A stretch of DNA of 42,094 nt from Rhodococcoides fascians A44A (GCF_000760735.1 NZ_JMEX01000008.1:1475398-1517491); one strand, 5' to 3'. Positions 25,091 through 34,163 are shown, counted from the first letter of the stretch. Numbers and translations are program-made. Notes: a model not told the origin generated them from the sequence alone.

Positions 25091-26751
25091 TATTCGCCCG
25101 CGGCGACGAGAGGCTCCAGCGTCAGTTCGGGCATTTCCTTCTCGAGGTACTGCAGACGCCACTTGTCGCTGACGAGTGCCAGCAACGCGCCGTCGGTGCG
25201 AGTGAAGACCTCGACGCCGCGCTGGCGGCCGAGTTCGACGGCGGATTCGGTGTCGGTGCGGCGTGCGACGGAGTAGCCGAGCGGTTCGAGCCGGGCGTCG
25301 ACGCCGAACTCGGACTTCATGCGGGCGGTGACCACCTCGAACTGCATCGGCCCGACGGCGGCGAGGACAGGGGAGGCGTCGCCGCGAATATCGTTGCGCA
25401 ACACCTGAACCACGCCTTCGGAGTCCATCTGTTCCACGGCGCGACGGAACTTCTTGTACTTGTCCGCGCTGTCGACCCGCAGGGCAGCGAAGTGTTCGGG
25501 CGCGAAGGACGGGATCGGCGGAAACTCCACCTTCTTGTCGGTGAACAGGGTGTGACCCGGTGCCAGCGCGGTGGCGTTGACCAAGCCGACGACGTCGCCG
25601 GGGTAGGCGTTCTCCACGGTGGTGCGTTCGCGGCCGAACACCGTCAGTGCGTACTTCGTCGTGAACGGTTTGCCGGTCTGTGCGTGGGTGACCACCATGC
25701 CGCGCTCGAACACGCCGGACACGACGCGCATGAACGCCAACCGGTCGCGGTGCGCGGTGTCCATTCCGGCCTGGACCTTGAAGACGACGGCACTGAAGGG
25801 ATCGGTGACGTCTCGGACACCGCCCTTGACGTCGTCGCGCGGGCCGGGTGCGGGCGCGAGGGCGACCAGTGTGTCGAGGATCTGGCGGACACCGAAGTTC
25901 AGCATCGCGGAACCGAAGATGACCGGCGACGTCTGCCCCGCCAGGAACAGCTCCTGGTCGTGCGCTTGCCCGCTCGAGACCAGCAACTCGCTCTCCTCGA
26001 GAGCCGTCTCCCATTCGTCACCCTCGCGGGCGGCCGCGGCGTCGGCGTCGAGCAATTCCTCGGGGGCGATGGTCGCGCCGCCCGCGGTTCGGGTGAACCG
26101 GATGTAGTTGCCTGCGCGGACGTCGAGCAGACCGCGGAAGTCGCCCGCGATACCGACGGGCCAGTACAGGGGCGTCGGCGTCAGGCCGATCCGCTGCTCG
26201 ATCTCGTCGAGAAGTTCCAACGGCGACTGGCCGGGGCGGTCCCACTTGTTGATGACGGTGATGACCGGGATACCGAACTGTCGGCACACCTGGAAGAGCT
26301 TGAGGGTCTGCGGTTCGAGGCCTTTGGCAGCGTCGATGAGCATGACCGCGGCGTCGACGGCCGTCAGGACGCGGTAGGTGTCCTCGGAGAAGTCGGCGTG
26401 ACCAGGGGTGTCCACGAGGTTGATGACGTTGGTGTCGTCGACGGCGGCGTCGACCTGGTAGTTGAACTGCAAGGCCGTCGAACTGACCGAGATGCCTCGC
26501 GCCTTCTCCATCTCCATCCAGTCGGAGACGGTGGAGCGCCTGCCTGCCTTGCCGTGGATCGCGCCTGCCTCGGAAATGACACGAGCGTGCAGCGCCAGAG
26601 CCTCGGTGAGCGTCGACTTACCGGCGTCGGGATGGGAGATGACGGCGAACGTCCGGCGCCTGGACACCTCGGCGGGAAGTTCCTTGTGAGCGTTCTTGGG
26701 GGCCGACTCGGTGGGCGCAGTGTTGGTCTCGACCGAATCCGGCGTACTCAA
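25090..26751 (-). CDS. prfC: peptide chain release factor 3 (RF3)
   Basis: A 553-residue translational GTPase that recycles RF1/RF2 from the ribosome. G motifs are SHPDAGKSTL (P-loop), VDTPGHADF and NKWDRP. The conserved VSDWMEMEKARGISVSS switch region is intact. The start is TTG 26751, with agagg upstream. It gives a roughly 25-residue acidic, Thr/Ala-rich N-terminal extension before the GTPase domain, longer than in E. coli RF3. RF3 is absent from M. tuberculosis as far as I recall, so its presence here is a genus-level difference. It is divergent from the acyl-AMP ligase with a 145-base spacer. Confidence 0.95.
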   Translation of the reverse strand: MSTPDSVETNTAPTESAPKNAHKELPAEVSRRRTFAVISHPDAGKSTLTEALALHARVISEAGAIHGKAGRRSTVSDWMEMEKARGISVSSTALQFNYQVDAAVDDTNVINLVDTPGHADFSEDTYRVLTAVDAAVMLIDAAKGLEPQTLKLFQVCRQFGIPVITVINKWDRPGQSPLELLDEIEQRIGLTPTPLYWPVGIAGDFRGLLDVRAGNYIRFTRTAGGATIAPEELLDADAAAAREGDEWETALEESELLVSSGQAHDQELFLAGQTSPVIFGSAMLNFGVRQILDTLVALAPAPGPRDDVKGGVRDVTDPFSAVVFKVQAGMDTAHRDRLAFMRVVSGVFERGMVVTHAQTGKPFTTKYALTVFGRERTTVENAYPGDVVGLVNATALAPGHTLFTDKKVEFPPIPSFAPEHFAALRVDSADKYKKFRRAVEQMDSEGVVQVLRNDIRGDASPVLAAVGPMQFEVVTARMKSEFGVDARLEPLGYSVARRTDTESAVELGRQRGVEVFTRTDGALLALVSDKWRLQYLEKEMPELTLEPLVAAGE

Positions 26752-26896
26752 GCGAACCTCTTCTATTCACGGGGGCGGTGTTGCCGGTACCAGGGTACTC
26801 GTGGTCGTTCGTACGTTTTCTCGGGTAACGGCTCCGCGGGCCTGCGAATTTCAATAGCGTGGGTACAGGTCGGACCGTCGGCACAGGAGATGAGTT

Positions 26897-28531
26897 TTGA
26901 GCAGATTCACCGAGGAGATGTTCTCGACGGCGCGCACGAGCGAGCGGGGGCTCGTCACCGGTGAGCCGGATCAGGCGCTGAGGCAGTCCTGGGGCGAGAT
27001 TCACCAGGTGGCGCGATCGATGGCGGGCGCACTCGCCGACGCAGGCATCGAACGCGGCGACGCCATCGGTGTCCTCGCCGGCCAACCGGTCGACATCGCG
27101 CCTGCGTGCCAGGCGACGTGGATGCGAGGCGGATCGGTGACGATGCTGCACCAGCCGACACCGCGTACCGACCTCGGGGTGTGGGGCACCGACACCGAGA
27201 CGGTCGTGAAGATGATCGACGCGAAGGCTGTCATCCTGGGCGCCCCGTTCGACATCGCGGCGCCCATTCTCGAAGAACGCGGCATCACCGTGCTGAAGAT
27301 CGACGACATGCGGGCGGGCCGGGACTGCGATCCCGTCGACACCGACGAGTCGGACATCGCACTGCAGCAGTTGACGTCCGGATCCACCGGTTCACCGAAG
27401 GCCGTGCGCATCACGCACGAGAACTTCTACGTCAACGCGTACGCCATGATCGACCGCATCAAGTTCGACGTCGACTCCGACGTGATGGTCAGTTGGCTGC
27501 CTCTGTTCCACGACATGGGCATGGTCGGGTTCCTGACGGTGCCGATGCAGGTGGGTGCCGAGGTCGTCAGCATCACGCCGCTGGATTTCCTCCGGTCACC
27601 GCTCCTGTGGGCCAAGCTGATCCACAAGTACGGCGGAACCGTCACCGCAGCACCCAATTTCGCGTACTCGCTGCTCGCGAGGAGACTGTCGCAAGCCGAG
27701 GACGATCTCGATCTCGACCTGAGTTCGCTCCGCTACGCGTGGAACGGCGCCGAGCCCGTGGACCCGGACACGATGGCGGCGCTGGCCGAGGCCGGGGCGC
27801 CGTACAACCTCGATCCCCTCGCACTCGCGCCCGTGTACGGCATGGCCGAAACCACACTCGCCGTGTCCATCCCCGACCCGGGCCAAGGACAAGTCCTCGA
27901 CGTCGTCGACGCCGATCTGCTCGAGGCGATGGGCCGAGCCGTCCCGTCGACCAAGGGCAATCTGCGACGCCTCGCGACACTCGGCAAGATGGTGCCGAAC
28001 CTCGAAGGCCGTGTCGTGGACAAAGAAGGCCAGGTCCTCACTCCGCGCGGCGTCGGCATCATCGAAGTGCGCGGCAAAGCCGTCACACCGGGGTACATCA
28101 CCGTCGACGGACCCGTCGCCACACAGGACGAGGACGGGTGGCTCGACACCGGCGATGTCGGCTACTTCACCGAAGAAGGACTGGTCGTCGTCTGCGGCCG
28201 CGTCAAGGACGTCATCATCATGGGCGGCCGCAACATCTACCCGACCGACATCGAACGTGCAGCAGGCTCGGTACCCGGGGTGCGACCGGGTAACGCCGTC
28301 GCGATCAGGCTCGACGCGGGCGACAAGCGGGAGAGCTTCGCCGTTGCCGTGGAGACCAACGACTTCCAGAATCCCGACGAGGTGAAGCGAATCGAACACG
28401 ACGTCGTTCACGCCGTGCACTCGGAAGTAGGAGTACGGCCCAGAACCGTTGCCGTCCTCGGTCCCGGATCGATTCCCAAGACGTCCTCCGGCAAACTCCG
28501 TCGATCCAACTCGGCGGGTTTGCTGGGCTGA
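26897..28531 (+). CDS. fatty acyl-AMP ligase / acyl-CoA synthetase (Pks16-like)
   Basis: A 544-residue adenylate-forming enzyme. [18 protein letters not shown] is the ATP loop (A3), YGMAETT is A5, and [10 protein letters not shown] is A7. Then [22 protein letters not shown] and the late [10 protein letters not shown] supply the catalytic Lys region. The spacing resembles fatty acyl-AMP ligases, and the position beside pth and rplY matches M. tuberculosis pks16 (Rv1013). It activates a fatty acid as acyl-AMP, then passes it to CoA or a carrier protein. The start is TTG 26897, preceded by aggagatgag. Confidence 0.92.
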   Translation: MSRFTEEMFSTARTSERGLVTGEPDQALRQSWGEIHQVARSMAGALADAGIERGDAIGVLAGQPVDIAPACQATWMRGGSVTMLHQPTPRTDLGVWGTDTETVVKMIDAKAVILGAPFDIAAPILEERGITVLKIDDMRAGRDCDPVDTDESDIALQQLTSGSTGSPKAVRITHENFYVNAYAMIDRIKFDVDSDVMVSWLPLFHDMGMVGFLTVPMQVGAEVVSITPLDFLRSPLLWAKLIHKYGGTVTAAPNFAYSLLARRLSQAEDDLDLDLSSLRYAWNGAEPVDPDTMAALAEAGAPYNLDPLALAPVYGMAETTLAVSIPDPGQGQVLDVVDADLLEAMGRAVPSTKGNLRRLATLGKMVPNLEGRVVDKEGQVLTPRGVGIIEVRGKAVTPGYITVDGPVATQDEDGWLDTGDVGYFTEEGLVVVCGRVKDVIIMGGRNIYPTDIERAAGSVPGVRPGNAVAIRLDAGDKRESFAVAVETNDFQNPDEVKRIEHDVVHAVHSEVGVRPRTVAVLGPGSIPKTSSGKLRRSNSAGLLG

Positions 28532-28545
28532 GTGGGACCGAGTCA

Positions 28546-28615
28546 GCACCCTTTTTGCAGACTTCGCACGCCTTCCAGTGCGAGAGCACGCGTGCCAGCT
28601 CGGCAAAAACGGTGC
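28546..28615. repeat. 70-bp imperfect inverted repeat between convergent genes
   Basis: gcaccctttttgc (28546-28558) pairs with gcaaaaacggtgc (28603-28615), with 12 of 13 positions matching. Inside are a smaller hairpin (tcgcac 28564-28569 with gtgcga 28578-28583) and the palindrome gcacgcgtgc (28586-28595). It occupies most of the spacer between the acyl-AMP ligase and pth. It may act as a two-way terminator, or be a dispersed repeat whose other copies lie outside the window. Confidence 0.6.
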
Positions 28616-28618
28616 CAG

Positions 28619-29197
28619 CTACCTCGGATGAACCTGGTTCTGCGCTGCTTCGAGGCCGACGCGCAGGAGTAGTTCGGCGGCGTCGGCGGCCTCTTCCACG
28701 ATGACACCGAGGTCCTTGCGTTCGGCCGAGGAGAAGGGTTTGAGGACGTACGAGGCCGGGTCCATTCGGCCGGGAGGACGCCCGACGCCGACGCGCACAC
28801 GCAGGTAGTCCTTGGTGCTCAGGTGCTGAGAGATGGAGCGAAGCCCGTTGTGGCCGCCTTCGCCGCCGCCGAGTTTGAGGCGGATGGCACCGAAGTCGAT
28901 GTCGAGTTCGTCGTGGACGACGACGATGTTCGACGGCTCGACGGAGAAGAATCGTGCCAGGCCTGCGACGGGTTGGCCGGAGAGGTTCATGAAGGTGCGG
29001 GGTTTGGCGACGATCACCGAGCGGTCCGCGAGGCGTGCTTGGACGATGTCGGAGTTCGACTTCTTGTGCGAGGAGAACTTCGCACCGATCCGGGCTGCGA
29101 GCGCGTCGGCGACCATGAATCCGACGTTGTGGCGGGTCGTTTCGTACTGTGCGCCGGGGTTACCCAGGCCGACGATCAGGGCCGTATCTGCAGTCAC
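28619..29197 (-). CDS. pth: peptidyl-tRNA hydrolase
   Basis: A 192-residue esterase that frees tRNA from peptidyl-tRNA dropped by ribosomes. Catalytic and binding residues line up with E. coli Pth at an offset of three: N13 (GLGNPG), H23 (TRHNVGF), N71 (FMNLSG) and D96 (VVHDELD). The glycine-rich [14 protein letters not shown] loop is intact. It lies downstream of rplY on the same strand, 89 bases away with a strong hairpin between, the same order as in mycobacteria. Both genes serve translation. Confidence 0.97.
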   Translation of the reverse strand: MTADTALIVGLGNPGAQYETTRHNVGFMVADALAARIGAKFSSHKKSNSDIVQARLADRSVIVAKPRTFMNLSGQPVAGLARFFSVEPSNIVVVHDELDIDFGAIRLKLGGGEGGHNGLRSISQHLSTKDYLRVRVGVGRPPGRMDPASYVLKPFSSAERKDLGVIVEEAADAAELLLRVGLEAAQNQVHPR

Positions 29198-29233
29198 GGT
29201 TGATCATGCTCCCATCGAGAAGGGTGAAACGAG

Positions 29234-29267
29234 AACGCGCCGCTCCCGACGAGGGGAGCGGCGCGTT
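29234..29267 (-). terminator. strong hairpin between rplY and pth
   Basis: A perfect 14-base stem (29234-29247 with 29254-29267) surrounds the loop gacgag. The stem is GC-rich. On the minus strand it is followed by ctcgtttc, a weak T-run. It lies 20 bases after the rplY stop and probably ends or attenuates rplY transcription before pth. Confidence 0.75.
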
Positions 29268-29286
29268 TCGTGATGCGGGGCTGAGA

Positions 29287-29928
29287 TCAGCTCTCGTCGG
29301 AGCTTTCCTCGGATGCCTCTTCTTCGTCGACGACGTCGCCGGTCGGAGCTTCTTCGCCCTCGGCTTCGAGGTCTTCCTCGGTCGGGGCCTCGACGACGTT
29401 GACGAGCAGGAGCTCGGGGTCGGAGATCAGGGTGACGCCGGCCGGAAGGGTCAGGCCGCCTGCGAGGATCTGGGTGCCTGCCTCGACGCCCTCGACCGAG
29501 ACCTCGACGGACTCGGGGATGGACAGTGCGTCGGCCTCGATCTCGACGACGGTCGAGTCGGTGGTGACCAAGGTGCCGGGGGCTGCGTCACCCTCGACGA
29601 CGACGTTGATCTCGACGGTGACGCGCTCGCCCTTGCGCAGGACGAGGAGGTCGGCGTGCTCGATGCTGCGCTTGATCGGGTGAACGACGACGGACTTGGT
29701 CAGGGCGACCTGCTCCTTGCCGTCGATGTCGAGGGTCAGAACAGCGTTGGTGCCGTCCTTACGCAGGACTGCGGCGAATGCGCGGGTGTCGAGGGCGAGG
29801 TGCTGCGGGTCGGTGCCGTGTCCGTACAGAACAGCGGGGACCAGGCCGTCGCGGCGTGCGCGGCGTGCAGCGCCCTTGCCGAACTCGGTGCGTACAGCAG
29901 CCTTGAGGTTGTTTACTTCGTTCGACAT
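29287..29928 (-). CDS. rplY: 50S ribosomal protein L25 (CTC form)
   Basis: A 213-residue long-form L25. The N-terminal 5S-rRNA-binding domain (about 1-92) has [24 protein letters not shown], a C-terminal beta domain follows (about 95-180), and a very acidic tail ends [11 protein letters not shown]. This two-domain CTC form is usual in actinobacteria. The start is ATG 29928 with aggag about ten bases upstream. The earlier in-frame start at 29994 adds unrelated sequence. It lies upstream of pth, separated by a strong hairpin. Confidence 0.96.
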   Translation of the reverse strand: MSNEVNNLKAAVRTEFGKGAARRARRDGLVPAVLYGHGTDPQHLALDTRAFAAVLRKDGTNAVLTLDIDGKEQVALTKSVVVHPIKRSIEHADLLVLRKGERVTVEINVVVEGDAAPGTLVTTDSTVVEIEADALSIPESVEVSVEGVEAGTQILAGGLTLPAGVTLISDPELLLVNVVEAPTEEDLEAEGEEAPTGDVVDEEEASEESSDES

Positions 29929-30082
29929 CAGAGAACAGCTCCTTGAGATCACGGTGTGGGCAAGTGCTTCGTCGGGGCAGACACGAACGAGCACGGCCGA
30001 GGAGCCGAGCCGCGTCGATCACGGTAGTTCCTGTGCGGAGCTACCCTCGCCGAGACAACCCGGGAGACTCTACACGACCCCC

Positions 30083-30160
30083 TCACGTGAGTGGAAACGT
30101 AGACCTGGGGGAAGGAGCGGAGCGTGCGGAGCGACCGGACTGCAAGGCTCCACTCACGAT
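30083..30160 (+). repeat. 80-bp inverted-repeat element, copy 2
   Basis: It carries the same core as 22495-22574 (GGAGCGGAGC-nn-GCGGAG-n-GACC) and similar ends, with cgtgagtgga (30086-30095) inverted as tccactcacg (30149-30158). It overlaps the 3' end of the TetR gene, so about 25 C-terminal residues and the stop codon come from the repeat. Alignment to copy 1 by eye needs one gap of about four bases near the right end. Confidence 0.65.
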
Positions 30161-30715
30161 TCCATTCACAAGGGTGGAGGCGATGGATCGGGCGACGTCG
30201 ACGGCGTCGGCGCGAGCTCCCGCGGTGCTCATCACGACGGCGCCTTCGTGGATCAGGGACAGTTTCAGGCCGAGCTCGTCGGGCGCAGGCAGGTCTGCGT
30301 CCTCGGCGAGCTGGACGAACAGTGCTCGCGTCCAGTCCTTCTCGGATCGGATGACGTCCAGGGCCGGGTGGTCGGTCCCGCCGTATTCGGCGAAGGCGTT
30401 GACGAACCCGCAGCCGCGGTGGTTGTCGCGCATCCAGGAGGCCAGCGCGTCGTAGATGCTCAGGACGCGTTCGGGGCCGGTGGGGATCGCTTCGAGGTAG
30501 GCGAGGACGAACTCGCGCCACCTCTCGAAGCGTCGCTCGAGGTACCGCATCACCAGTCCGTCCTTGGAGCCGAACCGGTCGTAGAGCGTCTTCTTCGTCG
30601 TCCCGGCTTCGTCGGCGATGAGGTCGACGCCGACGGCCCGGATGCCGCGTTCGTAGAACAACGCGCTGGCGACGGTGAGGATGCGCTCGCCCGCGGGTGT
30701 CAAAGCCTTGGTCAT
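30083..30715 (-). CDS. TetR-family regulator next to an EamA exporter
   Basis: A 210-residue repressor. The N-terminal helix-turn-helix (about 10-55) has ILTVASALFYERGIRAVGVDLIADEAGTTKKTLYDRFGSKD split by normal turns. The ligand domain resembles regulators such as AcrR/YxaF relatives. The C-terminal 25 residues, rich in Ser, Arg and Pro, are encoded by a repeat element and are unlikely to be original. It is divergent from the EamA gene over a 60-base spacer holding the palindrome ATACAGACCTGTAT. Repression of the exporter and of itself is the likely job. The inducer is unknown. Confidence 0.9.
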   Translation of the reverse strand: MTKALTPAGERILTVASALFYERGIRAVGVDLIADEAGTTKKTLYDRFGSKDGLVMRYLERRFERWREFVLAYLEAIPTGPERVLSIYDALASWMRDNHRGCGFVNAFAEYGGTDHPALDVIRSEKDWTRALFVQLAEDADLPAPDELGLKLSLIHEGAVVMSTAGARADAVDVARSIASTLVNGIVSGALQSGRSARSAPSPRSTFPLT

Positions 30716-30746
30716 GGGTGTCTCCGATCACAGGTCCACTGCAAGT

Positions 30747-30760
30747 ATACAGACCTGTAT
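30747..30760. promoter_or_regulatory. palindromic operator between TetR and EamA genes
   Basis: ATACAG-AC-CTGTAT is a perfect inverted repeat with a two-base centre, 32 bases from the TetR start and 15 bases before the EamA ATG. A second pair, ACAGGT near 30731 and ACCTGT within the palindrome, widens it. The location inside the only promoter region of both genes makes it the natural TetR binding site. Confidence 0.6.
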
Positions 30761-30775
30761 GGTTACCTCGTCGGT

Positions 30776-31723
30776 ATGGACAAACTAGCGGCCACCGCTC
30801 TGGTGATTCTGTGGAGTTCCGGATTCATCGGCGCGGACCTCGGCACCGCCCACGCGCCCGCACACACACTGCTGGGATGGCGGTACCTCGTTGCTGTCGC
30901 CATCCTCGGTGCCTGGTGCTGGTATCGAGGGCTCCGCACGACGTGGGCGGGGGTTCGCCGGCAGAGTGTGCTCGGCTTCTTCAGCCAGTTCCTCTACCTT
31001 GCGTGCGTGTTCGGGGGCGTCGGGCTCGGTGTTCCGGCGGGTACGGCGGCGCTGATCGCGGCCATGCAGCCCCTGGTCGTGGCGGGCCTGGCTGCACGTC
31101 TGTTGGGCGAGGGTTTCGGCGTCGGCAAGTTCGTGTCTCTGACCGTGGGATTCGGTGGAGTCGTCGTCGTGGTCGCCGGTGACCTCGGCGGTGAGGGTGC
31201 GCCCTGGTTCGTGTACTTGCTGCCGCTGGCGGGCATGGTGTCGCTGGCCGTCGGCACCGTTGTCGAACGCAAGCTGCGCACGACGGAACCGATTCCGCTC
31301 GCGATGCTGATCCAGGCGTGCGTCGCGGCCGGACTCTTCATGGGATGGAGCGCGGTTCTCGGCGACGCAACGCCGCCCGTCACGGTCGGCTTCTGGGGCG
31401 CGGTCGCGTGGTTGGTCGTGCTGTCGACCTTCGGCGCATACGGCACCTACATGTTCGTCCTGCGCCGCAGTGGGGCCACCCGTGTCAGCGCGCTGCTCTA
31501 CCTCACACCGGCGACGACGATGGTGTGGGCTCTGCTGATGTTCGGCGACCCCATCACCTGGACGGCTGTGGCCGGGACGGCGATCAGTGCCCTCGCCCTG
31601 TGTGCATGGAGGCGACCAGCTCGTCGAGTTGATCGAACGTCACGAAGTAGTGCGGAGATGCGCGAATCACCGAGTCCAACCCTCTCGAGCTCATGTCCAC
31701 GAGTGTCGAACGTCGATGGCTGA
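30776..31723 (+). CDS. EamA/DMT-family exporter
   Basis: A 315-residue protein with ten membrane helices in two EamA repeats. LVILWSSGFIGADLG opens the first, and YGTYMFVLRRSGATRVSALLYLTPATT in the second is the family signature. Members export amino acids, purines or other metabolites. The start is ATG 30776 with no clear ribosome-binding site, so the mRNA may be nearly leaderless. After the last helix (ALALCAWRR) about 45 polar residues follow that are coded antisense to the end of egtE. These probably arose by loss of an original stop. Expression is likely under the divergent TetR. Confidence 0.9.
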   Translation: MDKLAATALVILWSSGFIGADLGTAHAPAHTLLGWRYLVAVAILGAWCWYRGLRTTWAGVRRQSVLGFFSQFLYLACVFGGVGLGVPAGTAALIAAMQPLVVAGLAARLLGEGFGVGKFVSLTVGFGGVVVVVAGDLGGEGAPWFVYLLPLAGMVSLAVGTVVERKLRTTEPIPLAMLIQACVAAGLFMGWSAVLGDATPPVTVGFWGAVAWLVVLSTFGAYGTYMFVLRRSGATRVSALLYLTPATTMVWALLMFGDPITWTAVAGTAISALALCAWRRPARRVDRTSRSSAEMRESPSPTLSSSCPRVSNVDG

Positions 31724-32762
31724 CCGTCACGGTGATGCCCTTCGCGGCCAACTCGTCGCGCACGTCGGTGGGATTCCTGCCGTCGACGGTGAAGGACACG
31801 ATGCCGCTGCGCCGGTCACCGAGGTCGTGGACGGTGACGCCTGCGACGGTGCGAAGGCCGGCGCGTAGGTGTTCGGCGCGGGCGCTGACGGCGTCCTGGA
31901 CGGCATCGATTCCGATGTCCAGCAGGTAGTCGACGGCCACGCCGAGCCCGAGTCGGGACGCGACGGAGCATTCCCAGAATTCGAACCGCGAGGCGTCGGC
32001 CGCGAGTTGGTACTCACGTTCGCCGCTCCATTGCGCACTGTGCAGGTCGAGTGCCGGTGGCTCGAGCGTGTCGGCGAGACCTGGGCGGACGTAGAGGAAT
32101 CCCGTTCCGCGGGGCCCGCGCAACCACTTTCGGCCCGTCGCGCTGAGTGCGTCCACCCCGAGTTCGCCGACGTCGACGCGCACCTGTCCGATTGATTGGC
32201 ATGCGTCGAGCAGTACGAGTGCGCCGACTCGGTGGGCGAGTTCGGAGACCTCTCGTGCGGGATTGATCAGTCCACCGTTGGTGGGCGCGTGGACAAGTGA
32301 GACAATTCGGACGCGTTCGTCGAGCATGTCCTCGAGTGCGGCGAGGTCGATCTGGCCCGAGGGGTCGCTCGGTACGAACTCCACGGTTGCGCCCGTCGCG
32401 GCGGCGCGCTGCAGGGCAGCGATCGCGTTGGACGCGTATTCGACCTGGCAGAGCAGTATCCGATCACCGTGAGTCAGCGGGATGGAGTAGAAGAAGTCGC
32501 TCCACGATCGAGTTGCGCTGTCGCTCAGAGCAATGCCCGACGGCGTCGCGCCGATCAACCTGGCAATGGAGGTTTTGACTGCCGCGAGATCGGCCATCCG
32601 TTCGTTCGCTGCGCGGTATCCACCGACCGCCGCTTCGCGACGAAGATGTGCGACGGCGGCGTCGACGACGGGGTCGGGCGGCAGTGACGATCCCGCGCTG
32701 TCGAGGAAAATCGAGGAGACCGCGGCCGGTGTGTCCCGGCGGATCCGATCGAGATCGAACAT
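31584..32762 (-). CDS. egtE: class V PLP-dependent enzyme, probable ergothioneine lyase EgtE
   Basis: A 392-residue aminotransferase-fold enzyme. SATGRKWLRGPRGTGFLYV holds the PLP lysine, LDACQSIG the Asp that contacts the pyridine nitrogen, and FLDSAGSSLPP the opening. EgtE cleaves hercynylcysteine sulfoxide to ergothioneine, pyruvate and ammonia. The call rests on class V membership and on placement divergent from egtABCD; other class V enzymes (cysteine desulfurase, isopenicillin epimerase types) look similar. The start is ATG 32762, with aggaagg seven bases upstream. In M. tuberculosis egtE follows egtD on the same strand, so the position here differs. The last 140 bases overlap the EamA gene. 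Confidence 0.78.
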   Translation of the reverse strand: MFDLDRIRRDTPAAVSSIFLDSAGSSLPPDPVVDAAVAHLRREAAVGGYRAANERMADLAAVKTSIARLIGATPSGIALSDSATRSWSDFFYSIPLTHGDRILLCQVEYASNAIAALQRAAATGATVEFVPSDPSGQIDLAALEDMLDERVRIVSLVHAPTNGGLINPAREVSELAHRVGALVLLDACQSIGQVRVDVGELGVDALSATGRKWLRGPRGTGFLYVRPGLADTLEPPALDLHSAQWSGEREYQLAADASRFEFWECSVASRLGLGVAVDYLLDIGIDAVQDAVSARAEHLRAGLRTVAGVTVHDLGDRRSGIVSFTVDGRNPTDVRDELAAKGITVTVSHRRSTLVDMSSRGLDSVIRASPHYFVTFDQLDELVASMHTGRGH

Positions 32763-32939
32763 GTCGACGCCTTCCTGGTGCACTGCTGGGGAGTCGTGGT
32801 TACTGTCGTAAGCGGAGCCCGACGGGTCGATCCGCAGGCTTCACTCCTGCAAGGCTTTCACATGTGCTCGGTTTCGAGCGGAACAGCCTCGGGTAGTCGT
32901 GGCAACTCAGCTAGTCGGGACGAACGTGAGGAGATGGCG
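32763..32939. promoter_or_regulatory. divergent promoter region between egtE and egtA
   Basis: This 177-base spacer must drive both the egtABCD operon and egtE. I see partial inverted repeats around gcaggcttcactcctgc, but no clear -10/-35 pair or known regulator box. Gtgaggag at 32926-32933 is the ribosome-binding site of egtA. Confidence 0.5.
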
Positions 32940-34163
32940 ATGACGTCCACGGTCAAGTCCCGGGGGCTGAGCTCGCGGCCTGCCGCAGCGGCCTACGTCG
33001 AACGTGTGTGCTTCAAGCTCGGTCCACCTCGACTCATCGGTGCCGAATTGGAGTGGTTGACACACACGCCGGACGGGGCGAGGCCCGCGTTGGACTCTCT
33101 GGCGGCTGCCCTCGGGCAGTACGCCCCGCGAAACATTTCCTCCATCTCGCCTGCCCGTCCGCTCCCCGGCGGGAGCGTCGTGACCATCGAGCCGGGTGGC
33201 CAGGTGGAACTGTCCAGTTCGCCGTTCCCGTCGGTGCGGGAGCTCGCTCGATCGGTCGACGCGGACTCCCGTCTTCTCGAGTCGATGCTGAACACCGCAC
33301 GGATCGGTATGACGTCCGTTCCCGCAGATCGCGACCGGGAACCGCAGCGTCTGCTCGTTCTCCCTCGATACTGCGCGATGGAGGACAGGTTCACGACCAT
33401 CGGCCCCTTCGGCAAACTGATGATGTGCAACACGGCCGCCGTTCAGGTGAGCGTCGACGCCGGGCGGGACCGCGAGGACGTGGCGCGCCGGTGGACCATG
33501 TTGGAGGCCGTCGGGCCCGCACTCGTCGCCGCCTTCGCGTGCTCGCCGACGCTACGCGGTGCACCGGAGGGGAGCTGGGCGTCTCAGCGGATGCGGACGT
33601 GGCTCGAATTGGACGGCAGCAGAACCGAAGTGCCCAACACGGGCGATCCGATCGCGGACTATTCGGCCTGGGCGCTCGACGTCCCGCTGCTGTGCATCAG
33701 GGGCGAGAGCGAGAACTGGACGGCTCCACCGGGAACGACGTTCGCCGACTGGATTGCCGACCACGGCCGTGTCGGGCGACCACCGACCACCGATGATCTG
33801 GATTACCACCTCACGACGTTGTTTCCGCACGTTCGCGCGTGTGGGCACTTCGAGATCCGCTACCTCGACGCACAGCCCGACGGCCAGTGGGTCGTTCCCG
33901 CAGCCCTGTTCGACGCATTGCTGTCCGGGCCCGACGTGATCGAGCGCGCAACGCAGATCGCGGCGGAGACTGCCGGCCGGTGGGTCGACGCTGCCCGCGA
34001 CGGTCTCGCCGATTCCGATCTTCGTCGTGCCGCAGAAGCGTTGCTGCACTTGGCTGCCGACAACTCGTCGGACCATCGAACGCTGTTGCTGGACACCGCC
34101 GAGCGATGTCGTCTCGCATCGGCACCTACCGCACAGCATTCCACCGGAAAGGAATCGGCATGA
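32940..34163 (+). CDS. egtA: glutamate-cysteine ligase EgtA
   Basis: A 407-residue carboxylate-amine ligase of the GCS2 family that makes gamma-glutamylcysteine for ergothioneine. IGAELEWLTH is the metal/substrate Glu motif, and MMCNTAAVQVSVDAG and RTWLELDGSRT are the conserved mid-region blocks. HVRACGHFEIRYLDAQP closes the active site. The ATG at 32940 is chosen because gtgaggag sits six bases upstream. The ATG at 32934 would touch it. The stop overlaps egtB by ATGA. Confidence 0.95.
   Translation: MTSTVKSRGLSSRPAAAAYVERVCFKLGPPRLIGAELEWLTHTPDGARPALDSLAAALGQYAPRNISSISPARPLPGGSVVTIEPGGQVELSSSPFPSVRELARSVDADSRLLESMLNTARIGMTSVPADRDREPQRLLVLPRYCAMEDRFTTIGPFGKLMMCNTAAVQVSVDAGRDREDVARRWTMLEAVGPALVAAFACSPTLRGAPEGSWASQRMRTWLELDGSRTEVPNTGDPIADYSAWALDVPLLCIRGESENWTAPPGTTFADWIADHGRVGRPPTTDDLDYHLTTLFPHVRACGHFEIRYLDAQPDGQWVVPAALFDALLSGPDVIERATQIAAETAGRWVDAARDGLADSDLRRAAEALLHLAADNSSDHRTLLLDTAERCRLASAPTAQHSTGKESA

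Noticed and set aside
25492..26964. 490-codon open frame antisense to prfC
   Set aside because: Opposite the conserved GTPase motifs of RF3. The sequence is a typical mirror of a high-GC gene.
29234..29267. Considered as a riboswitch or RNA gene because of its strong stem
   Set aside because: A single perfect stem with a six-base loop right after the rplY stop is adequately explained as a terminator or attenuator.
29696..30775. Long in-frame extension upstream of the EamA start
   Set aside because: It runs antisense through rplY and the TetR gene. The exporter's first membrane helix begins right after ATG 30776.
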